Origin: a virus
Virus record (IMG/VR): IMGVR_UViG_3300017989_000468
Coordinates: 1 to 22,357 of that record
Length of the DNA: 22,357 nucleotides
Reading direction: 5' to 3' (one strand)
Shown here piece after piece: positions 7,116 to 13,056 of the stretch. Under the pieces are notes generated by a model, which was not told the origin of the DNA, ran no database searches, and saw only the letters and a list, made by a program, of their open reading frames with translations. Within the stretch, counting starts at the first letter, position 1; the number at the start of each line of letters is the position of its first letter. The translations under genes and the position numbers were made by a program.

Positions 7116-8297
7116 ATGATTGAACAAGAAATCACGATCCAGCTCAGCGACGATCCATTTGACACAAAGACCGTAAAGGTACAGGTACCTAAAGGCACAA
7201 AACTATTAAGTAACAAAACATATACAGCTGAGGATATTGAGGCTTTTAAAATGTATCAATTAGCCGATGATGAAGCTGATAGCCTCCAAAAAGCAGAAAA
7301 AGCAAACAATTACATAACACAAGGTGAAATAGTCCACATTAAAAAGATTAAACAAATCATAGATGATGTGGAAGTTGAAACTAAAGTTGAAGCACTCATT
7401 GACATTTCACAAAAGAATACTGCCGTTTGCCTATTAACAAAAGAGCCTAAAGAAATTGTAGACCAATTAGAAGTTGGGATGTCTGTTGATATAAAAGTAA
7501 AGAGACAATCTAAAGGAGTTCTTTATGCTTCAATTGCAGATGCATTAGAGGAAGTTAAGAGAAATGAAATCTATGCTGCAATAGGAGATAAGACGGTAGG
7601 ATTTAAAGGTTATGTTAAGGAACTAATACATGGTGGTTACTGGGTTGAAGTTGGTGGAATCCAGTGTTTTATGCCAGGATCTTTAGGTGGATTAAACAAA
7701 CTTTATGACTTTAATGCATTGGTTGGTAAAGAACTTATTGTAATGCCTATCACATACTCTAATGAAAAACAGACTATCGTAGTTTCCCATAGAGAATATT
7801 TAAGAACTATGATACCTTCTACTATTGAGTCGTTAAGAGAAAATATTAAAGAACATATTACTGGTTTTGTTACTGGTACTACTAAGTTTGGTATCTTTGC
7901 TGAATTTAACGAGTGTCTTACTGGATTAATTCCTAAGAATGAAATAGACGAAGAGACATTAGCTAAATTTGAAAATCGTGAAATCAAACCGGGTGATGAA
8001 ATTAGTTTTTGGACTAAAGAGATTATTTCAGAAAAGAAAATTATTTTAAGTCAACAAGGACCTAAGATTGATCTATGGGATGGCGCTGAAGAAAAGTATA
8101 AACCAATGATGGTCGCTGAAGGAAAAGTTACTAAGGTTACCAAGTACGGTGCATTCGTTGAATTGGAAAAAGGTATCAGCGGACTTATACACAGAACCAA
8201 ACTTAAAGATACTAATGTTGCTAAAGGTGATAGACTTCAGGTTAAGATCCAAAGTATCAATACAGCAGATCGTAAGATTACAATGAACTTAGTATAA
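7116..8297 (+). CDS. Ribosomal protein S1-like protein with four S1 RNA-binding domains (393 aa)
   Basis: Four S1-type OB folds can be read in tandem. Domain 1 (about 66-145) is divergent. Domain 2 (about 158-231) has VGFKGYVKELIHGGYWVEVG and ends IVVSHREYL. Domain 3 (about 242-315) has ITGFVTGTTKFGIFAEF, then GLIPKNEI and KKIILSQQ. Domain 4 (about 328-393) has EGKVTKVTKYGAFVELEKG, GLIHRTKL and RKITMNLV. The G-x-V and Y/F-G-x-F-V/A-E motifs with a closing lysine-isoleucine strand are diagnostic. The first 62 residues are acidic and unlike ribosomal S1. Cellular S1 of E. coli has six domains in 557 aa; it unfolds mRNA leaders and brings them to the 30S subunit. A phage copy among genes lacking Shine-Dalgarno sites could favour phage mRNA or displace host S1. 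It could instead be an RNA-binding protein unrelated to the ribosome. Confidence 0.85.
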   Translation: MIEQEITIQLSDDPFDTKTVKVQVPKGTKLLSNKTYTAEDIEAFKMYQLADDEADSLQKAEKANNYITQGEIVHIKKIKQIIDDVEVETKVEALIDISQKNTAVCLLTKEPKEIVDQLEVGMSVDIKVKRQSKGVLYASIADALEEVKRNEIYAAIGDKTVGFKGYVKELIHGGYWVEVGGIQCFMPGSLGGLNKLYDFNALVGKELIVMPITYSNEKQTIVVSHREYLRTMIPSTIESLRENIKEHITGFVTGTTKFGIFAEFNECLTGLIPKNEIDEETLAKFENREIKPGDEISFWTKEIISEKKIILSQQGPKIDLWDGAEEKYKPMMVAEGKVTKVTKYGAFVELEKGISGLIHRTKLKDTNVAKGDRLQVKIQSINTADRKITMNLV

Positions 8298-8299
8298 CC

Positions 8300-8338
8300 T
8301 TTATCCTGGTTTGGAATATATAAACAAATCAGGATAAA
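8300..8338 (+). promoter_or_regulatory. 14-bp inverted repeat enclosing a TATA-like element and covering the start region of the amidoligase gene
   Basis: The arm TTTATCCTGGTTTG (8300-8313) pairs with CAAATCAGGATAAA (8325-8338); the only imperfection is one G-U pair (8309/8329). The 11-base loop is GAATATATAAA, which contains the exact AATATATAA motif (8315-8323), ending 16 bases before the ATG at 8340. The 3' arm contains AGGA (8331-8334), the clearest Shine-Dalgarno-like sequence standing outside a coding region in the window, placed 5 bases before the ATG. In read-through RNA the hairpin would hide AGGA and abut the start. In RNA starting from the loop motif the 5' arm would be missing. 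No U-tract follows, so an intrinsic terminator is unlikely. A DNA operator is the main alternative. Confidence 0.7.
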
Positions 8339-8339
8339 T

Positions 8340-9638
8340 ATGTATTCTAACGAAGAACTTAATGCTATTCATTCCTCTAAGATTGGATTTGAATTTGAAT
8401 TTTTTGCAAATGAAAGTTTAGATTCAGCCAAAGAGAGTCTTTCTAGAACTCTTAATAAGAAAATTAGAATAGAGGAAAAAGCCCATAGTGATTTTGCCCC
8501 AACCGAGGATGTCTTTAAAATGGAGCCGGATAACTCTGGCGGTACAGGGATGATTGAATTGGTCACAGGACCTCTACCTTTCGTTGAGGCAAAATTGATA
8601 ATGGCCAAAACATTGAAGTGGATAAGAGAAAACGGTTATACTAATGAAAGGTGCTCTATCCATGTCAATCTTGCATTTGATGGTAAAAAATTAGGACCTA
8701 TTACCAATATGACCAAATTAGATATTGGTAAATTTGTACTTAATTTTGACGAGGACCGAGTTTATGAAGCTTTCCCAAATAGAAAAGATTCCGTTTATGC
8801 TAAATCAATAAAGTTTATTGTACCGTTAAGTGGCATGACACAATCATCACCAGGTAAAAATATCTGGAGAAATTACGCGTTTGTTAATGATAAGTATTAT
8901 GGTATAAACTTTACTAAGATACCTAAAGGGTATATTGAGTTTAGGTATTTAGGTGGAAAGGATTATGAAAAGAAGTATTCCACTATACTTTCAATGACTG
9001 AGCATTTTATCACCTCACTTTACGAAACGCTTGTTAATCCTAATTACACCGAGGATGATTTAAAGCTTTTGGATTCTGTATTAGAAAAACACAGACACGT
9101 AATAGAATCCTATAAGACGCATAAGTCATTTAAAGAAAGGTTTCCAAATATTCACCTAATGGTTGATCTTAAAACAGAAGACCAAATAGTGGAAATGTTT
9201 TATCCTCGTATTAGAGAAAAAATATTTGAACTATTGACTAAAGCTGATATGAAAGAAGGGTTAATCAATTATGACGCCGATAGTGGTAGAATGCAAATTA
9301 AGGATGCCAAGCTCATGAGATGTTTTGAGGTTAAAGGAATTGATATAGTAGATTCTGTTATTCAAGGTAATATAATTAATTGTGATATCTTTGGGTGTGA
9401 CCTTAAAAATAGTTCAGTATTTGAATCTAACCTATTTGGGGCTTCAGTAGTAGAAGATTGTAAAATTGAAGAATCTTATGTTAGCAAAAATGTAGTATGT
9501 AAAGATAGTTATGTTTTTGGTAAAAGAGGTGTATTTAGTGGAGAGATGGTTGGTGGAATATTTAGAAAAGGTAGGGCTACAGACTTTGCGAGATTTAGTA
9601 AAGATACTGAAGTAATAGAAATAGAAAAAATTAAATAA
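8340..9638 (+). CDS. Amidoligase-like enzyme fused to a C-terminal beta-helix (432 aa)
   Basis: The first ~240 residues match the glutamine-synthetase-like COOH-NH2 ligase pattern (amidoligase_2 type). The elements are: G16-F-E-F-E-F21; a strand-turn with D64, S66 and E73-L-V-T-G-P-L79; C105-S-I-H-V-N110; W176-R-N-Y near 176-179; and Y198-I-E-F-R-Y-L-G-G206. Acidic pairs, His-x-Asn and Glu-Phe-Arg are the usual ATP/Mg and substrate residues of that fold. A helical linker follows (about 210-300). The C-terminal ~110 residues are short pseudo-repeats (SVIQGNIINCDIFGCDL, SSVFESNLFGASVVEDCKI) typical of a pentapeptide or beta-helix stack. Family members make amide bonds between amino acids, peptides or proteins. 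Substrate and site of action are unknown; modification of a virion or host protein is possible. The start is set by the hairpin and AGGA just upstream. Confidence 0.75.
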   Translation: MYSNEELNAIHSSKIGFEFEFFANESLDSAKESLSRTLNKKIRIEEKAHSDFAPTEDVFKMEPDNSGGTGMIELVTGPLPFVEAKLIMAKTLKWIRENGYTNERCSIHVNLAFDGKKLGPITNMTKLDIGKFVLNFDEDRVYEAFPNRKDSVYAKSIKFIVPLSGMTQSSPGKNIWRNYAFVNDKYYGINFTKIPKGYIEFRYLGGKDYEKKYSTILSMTEHFITSLYETLVNPNYTEDDLKLLDSVLEKHRHVIESYKTHKSFKERFPNIHLMVDLKTEDQIVEMFYPRIREKIFELLTKADMKEGLINYDADSGRMQIKDAKLMRCFEVKGIDIVDSVIQGNIINCDIFGCDLKNSSVFESNLFGASVVEDCKIEESYVSKNVVCKDSYVFGKRGVFSGEMVGGIFRKGRATDFARFSKDTEVIEIEKIK

Positions 9639-9640
9639 AG

Positions 9641-10492
9641 ATGGCAAACAAAAGTTGGTGTAACCCGGATGCAGCTGAATGTTTAGATGCTTTAATCAAA
9701 CAGATCAATGATGACTTAACGGTAGGTTGTCAAATACCTTTTACAGTTCCTAAAAAAGAATTAGCCAGAATTGTAGATAGGGCAAAGGATTACTTTTATA
9801 AAATCTATGAAGATAGTGTGGAAGAAATGTTTATTGCTTTACCTGCATCTGCTTGGGCTGAAACGGATTTTAGACAAGGGATCAGCCACAATAGTGGAGG
9901 TAATACTTTGTCAGAAGCAGATGTAAATAGCTCAAGAGGCGTGGTCAAAATGCCAGATACCGTATGGGCAGTTAATAATGTATTTGAATTAAATGGTTTT
10001 TCTGGTGAAGATGGTGGCTTTGGTGATTATTCTTTTTCTGGTGTGGATCCAGATTTTTCACTGGACAAATTTATTTACTCTGATGTTTATGGTGCAGGTA
10101 TTGGTTCAGAAGAACTTATGTATTATGTAATTAATTCTAAGTTTATTGATAATGCAAGACAGGTATTACAGCCACAAATTTCTTATAACTATAATAGATT
10201 AACAAAGAAGCTTAGATTTATGGGAAAATTACCAGACCGAGGTGCTTGTGTTTTCCAAGTTTACAATACTATTCCTGATTGTAATTTATTTCAGGATGAG
10301 GCCTTTATCCGTTACTGCATCGGTATGGCCAAAATACAGCTATCTAGAATACTAGGAACTTTCCAATTTAACTTACCTGGTAACATTACTATAAACTATG
10401 ATTTAATAGCTGGCGAGGGACGTGAAGAGATTGATAGGATTGTTGAAGAGATTAAAGGTGATGAAGGTGTTGACTACTTCTTCACTGGTTAA
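9641..10492 (+). CDS. Virion structural protein, possibly neck/connector (283 aa)
   Basis: The protein begins MANKSWCNPDAAECLDALIK. A helical block follows, VPKKELARIVDRAKDYFYKIYED (about 46-68). Then comes a Gly/Asp/Phe-rich loop region (about 110-145) with FELNGFSGEDGGFGDYSFSG. A beta-alpha domain contains ISYNYNRLTKKLRFMGKLP (about 180-200) and FIRYCIGMAKIQLSRILGTF (about 222-243). The acidic C-terminus has EEIDRIVEEIKGDEG. The combination of an N-terminal helical pair and a C-terminal helix-strand unit recalls connector or neck proteins such as T4 gp13/gp14, but I cannot name a family. It starts two bases after the amidoligase stop (TAAAGATG) and precedes the wedge genes. That position would suit either a neck or a baseplate component. 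Confidence 0.6.
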   Translation: MANKSWCNPDAAECLDALIKQINDDLTVGCQIPFTVPKKELARIVDRAKDYFYKIYEDSVEEMFIALPASAWAETDFRQGISHNSGGNTLSEADVNSSRGVVKMPDTVWAVNNVFELNGFSGEDGGFGDYSFSGVDPDFSLDKFIYSDVYGAGIGSEELMYYVINSKFIDNARQVLQPQISYNYNRLTKKLRFMGKLPDRGACVFQVYNTIPDCNLFQDEAFIRYCIGMAKIQLSRILGTFQFNLPGNITINYDLIAGEGREEIDRIVEEIKGDEGVDYFFTG

Positions 10493-10519
10493 TATAATCT
10501 AAGACCCTCAAAAAATGTA

Positions 10520-10546
10520 GAGAATATATAATAAAAGAATATTCTC
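10520..10546 (+). promoter_or_regulatory. Inverted repeat with TATA-like element immediately before the gp25-like gene
   Basis: The arms GAGAATAT (10520-10527) and ATATTCTC (10539-10546) are perfect complements with an 11-base loop. The repeat ends one base before the ATG at 10548, the same distance as in the hairpin at 8300-8338. The motif AATATATAA (10523-10531) overlaps the 5' arm and ends 16 bases before the ATG, again identical to the 8340 gene. Initiation downstream of it would remove the 5' arm from the transcript. There is no Shine-Dalgarno. The rest of the 55-base gap shows no other structure and no U-tract terminator. Confidence 0.55.
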
Positions 10547-10547
10547 C

Positions 10548-10913
10548 ATGATTAAGGAAATTTATAGTAGAGACATAGATGCACCTAAGTATAATGATGA
10601 CATTATTGAAGTGACTGATAAGCTACAGCAACTTATCCTTAAAATAGAGAATGTATTATTTACTAGGAAAGGTGATGTATTAGGTGCCCCTAATGTAGGG
10701 TGTAATCTTGATGATCTTATCTTTTCTTTAGTGCTAAATGAATCTGTTATTGCTCAACGAATCAATACACAGATCCAAACCTATTGCTTAAACAGTAGCG
10801 ATGGGAGTTTTGGAGTAGATACTAGAGTACAGTTTTATAGCACAGTTGAAAGAAATGGTGCTTTAGTAGATATTTTCATTAATGAACAAAGAGTAATTGG
10901 TGCTCTATTTTAA
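10548..10913 (+). CDS. gp25-like baseplate wedge protein / sheath initiator (121 aa)
   Basis: Size (T4 gp25 has 132 aa) and pattern fit the GPW/gp25 family. After an N-terminal helix (about 19-37) comes TRKGDVLGAPNVGCNLDDLI (39-58), the family's loop from the first helix to a G-x-x-L-x-x-L-I/L-F segment. A second helix (65-80) follows, and then D91-T-R-V94 in the place of the usual Glu-Pro-Arg core motif. Arg is kept while Glu-Pro is replaced by Asp-Thr. In T4, gp25 sits in the wedge core next to gp6 and gp53 and starts sheath polymerisation. The gp6-like gene is directly downstream, as in many contractile phages and type VI clusters. It has its own promoter-like element inside an inverted repeat. 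The assignment is strong from the motif and the neighbour. Confidence 0.82.
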   Translation: MIKEIYSRDIDAPKYNDDIIEVTDKLQQLILKIENVLFTRKGDVLGAPNVGCNLDDLIFSLVLNESVIAQRINTQIQTYCLNSSDGSFGVDTRVQFYSTVERNGALVDIFINEQRVIGALF

Positions 10914-10927
10914 AAATATGATAGTGA

Positions 10928-12784
10928 ATGTCATTCTTCAGTAAAACAAGAATAAAAGCAACGGAGTTATTTTATGACGCATTTGAATATCTCCAAAGAC
11001 AATACGACCAGGCCAGTGAAGTGTTTACGCCTGCATCCCCGTTTGGTCAAATACTTACTGTAGTTGCTAACTTAGGCGAACTTATAATGTTTTACATTGA
11101 AGCTGTTGCAACAGAGCTTAATATATCAAGAGCACGTAACATTGAATCAATTTATGGCCTTTCTAGGTTAACTGGGCACGATCCTACTAGAGGGATATCT
11201 GCACAAGGAATAATTGGTTTAAGACTAAACACATCAGCATCAACTCTCGTAGAAGGAAATTATGTACAGATATTAAATATGGCTCCTCTTGAAATTTCTC
11301 AGAATGGCCTTTCTTATTTTATAAAATTTGACAGTGATTATATTAGATTAGAAAAGACCACTCGGCAGTTTACTAATGTTCAGCTAATACAAGGAGAGCT
11401 AGAAGACCAAACCTTTACTGGTACCGGATTGGCATTACAGAGTTATAACTTAACTACAAAGGAGCCTACTGATCAATACATGGTTGAGGTTTATGTAGAT
11501 GGTAAAAAATGGAAAAAGGTAGATTCTCTTTATGATATGAATAATGGTGAAGAAGCTGCTATGGTTAAAACTAGTGTAAATGGTGGCTTAACTGTTTTCT
11601 TTGGTAATAATCAATTTGGTCAACCACCTGCGTTAGGTTCAATAATTAAGGTAACGTATATAAAGACAAGAGGTACTGCAGGTAACATTGGAGGTAAAAA
11701 TTTAGATATTAAGTTTAAAGAACCTGGTACCGATCCACAAGGTAACGACGTAGACCTTAATGAAGTCCTATCATTGAACATTGTAAGAAATCCAATGTTT
11801 GGTTCAGATAGTGAAGATCCTGCATTTACCAGACTAATAGCCCCATACCAAAGTAATTCTTTTGTATTGGCTAACCCTAATAATTACATTTACTATTTAA
11901 GTAAGTATGATTACTTTTCTTTCATAGATGCATATAATACTAAAGATGATCAGTATTTAGATGATGACAATATTGTTTACCTTTTCTTAATCCCTGATAT
12001 TGCTAAAAAGATAACAAGTGACACAGATTACTTTAGTGTACCTGAGGATGAATTTGTTATGACAGCCGATGAAAAGGAAATGGTATATGATATTCTTAAC
12101 CAAAGTGGTAGACAGATTGTTACTGCTGAGGTTAGAATAAATGATCCTATAATTAAAAAGTATGCTCTTAATATTGTATTAAGATATGTGGATGGTTTTG
12201 ATAAAGAAGATATTCACGCGGAGATTAGGGAAAATCTTAGTACTTACTTTATGACAATTAACAGAAGAGATCGCATTCCTAGATCTGATATAATCTCAAT
12301 CATAGAGAATGTAGACGGGGTTGACTCTGTTAATGTATTCTTTATATCAGCAGAAAATGAAAAGGCAATTGCCAATGGATTTTATGAAGTTCCGGTTTAT
12401 GGAACAGATCCTGTAACTGATCAAAAGGTACTTATTGAAAATAAAAAGGTACCATTAGCAGAAGGCGAAGATCCTCAGTTAGGATTAGATGAGTTTGGCG
12501 ATGTGGTTATAGGCCCTGATGATTTAGCAATAATTAGAGGTGGCTGGGAAGATCGTAATGGAACTTATTATGAGCCTACACCACAAAAGAATACAATAAG
12601 TTCACTTAACATATTCTTTAAAGGGTCTATTCCAAATAACCTATACAACAAAACCCAACAGAGTAAATTTAATGATCTTAAGAGAACTCGTGGAACAACT
12701 ATTGCAACTTCCCGTAATGCAAGAAGTACAAATACAGGTAGACTACAGGATAGTCCAACATTAAAAGCTATTAGAGGAGAGTAA
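10928..12784 (+). CDS. gp6/baseplate-J-like wedge protein (618 aa)
   Basis: Length is close to T4 gp6 (660 aa). The N-terminal helical part contains IKATELFYDAFEYLQRQYD and SPFGQILTVVANLGELIMFY. It leads into NIESIYGLSRLTGHDPTRGI at about 72-91, the typical baseplate-J motif in which early helices are followed by a G-x-x-P-x-x-x-x-x-A segment and then beta strands. The middle has a V-Y-V-D-G-x-x-W strand (about 188) and a GNIGGKNLDI segment. The C-terminal third has AEVRINDPIIKKYALNIVLR and VDSVNVFF, the repeated alpha-beta units of gp6/gp47. gp6 forms the dimeric ring linking wedges in the baseplate. The gene follows gp25-like with an 11-base offset region lacking a Shine-Dalgarno, and it ends in TAATATG, joining the next gene. 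Its last codons supply a GGAG-like sequence before that gene. Confidence 0.82.
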   Translation: MSFFSKTRIKATELFYDAFEYLQRQYDQASEVFTPASPFGQILTVVANLGELIMFYIEAVATELNISRARNIESIYGLSRLTGHDPTRGISAQGIIGLRLNTSASTLVEGNYVQILNMAPLEISQNGLSYFIKFDSDYIRLEKTTRQFTNVQLIQGELEDQTFTGTGLALQSYNLTTKEPTDQYMVEVYVDGKKWKKVDSLYDMNNGEEAAMVKTSVNGGLTVFFGNNQFGQPPALGSIIKVTYIKTRGTAGNIGGKNLDIKFKEPGTDPQGNDVDLNEVLSLNIVRNPMFGSDSEDPAFTRLIAPYQSNSFVLANPNNYIYYLSKYDYFSFIDAYNTKDDQYLDDDNIVYLFLIPDIAKKITSDTDYFSVPEDEFVMTADEKEMVYDILNQSGRQIVTAEVRINDPIIKKYALNIVLRYVDGFDKEDIHAEIRENLSTYFMTINRRDRIPRSDIISIIENVDGVDSVNVFFISAENEKAIANGFYEVPVYGTDPVTDQKVLIENKKVPLAEGEDPQLGLDEFGDVVIGPDDLAIIRGGWEDRNGTYYEPTPQKNTISSLNIFFKGSIPNNLYNKTQQSKFNDLKRTRGTTIATSRNARSTNTGRLQDSPTLKAIRGE

Positions 12785-12785
12785 T

Positions 12786-13055
12786 ATGAATAAGTTTACA
12801 GAAAGGAGAAAGGGTATGCCTAGCGTTTATAAAGCTACTTACGAAGAAGGTTGGGAGCTAAAAAATCTAGGGAATGATTATAATGAAAACTTAATGAAGA
12901 ATTCTTTTTCTAACTATATGTTTAGAAACCATAGATTATCTGCATTCTTAAATGATTACTTAGGACCTATTATGCTGTTTTGGATAAACAAAGTAAAGTA
13001 TCTTAGAATCTATTATAACTTTGGGGTACCTAAAGACTATCAAAAAATAAATTAA
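12786..13055 (+). CDS. Small basic protein between gp6-like and gp7-like genes (89 aa)
   Basis: The protein begins MNKFTERRKGMPSVYKATYE and is rich in Asn, Tyr, Lys and Phe. The C-terminal half has an aromatic helix-like stretch, LSAFLNDYLGPIMLFWINK (about 51-69), followed by VKYLRIYYNFGVPKDYQ. The hydrophobic part is short and broken by Asp/Gly/Pro, so a membrane segment is doubtful. No family is recognised. It is one base from the gp6-like stop and one base from the gp7-like start (TAAGATG), so it is almost certainly translated with them and probably belongs to the wedge. GAGGAG lies 7 bases upstream, within the last gp6-like codons, and may serve as a ribosome site. This is one of few such sites in the window. 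Confidence 0.7.
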   Translation: MNKFTERRKGMPSVYKATYEEGWELKNLGNDYNENLMKNSFSNYMFRNHRLSAFLNDYLGPIMLFWINKVKYLRIYYNFGVPKDYQKIN

Positions 13056-13056
13056 G

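Noticed and set aside
8300-8338. Intrinsic terminator for the S1-like gene
   Set aside because: The hairpin is strong but is followed directly by the AUAUG start, with no U-tract, and the next gene begins at once.
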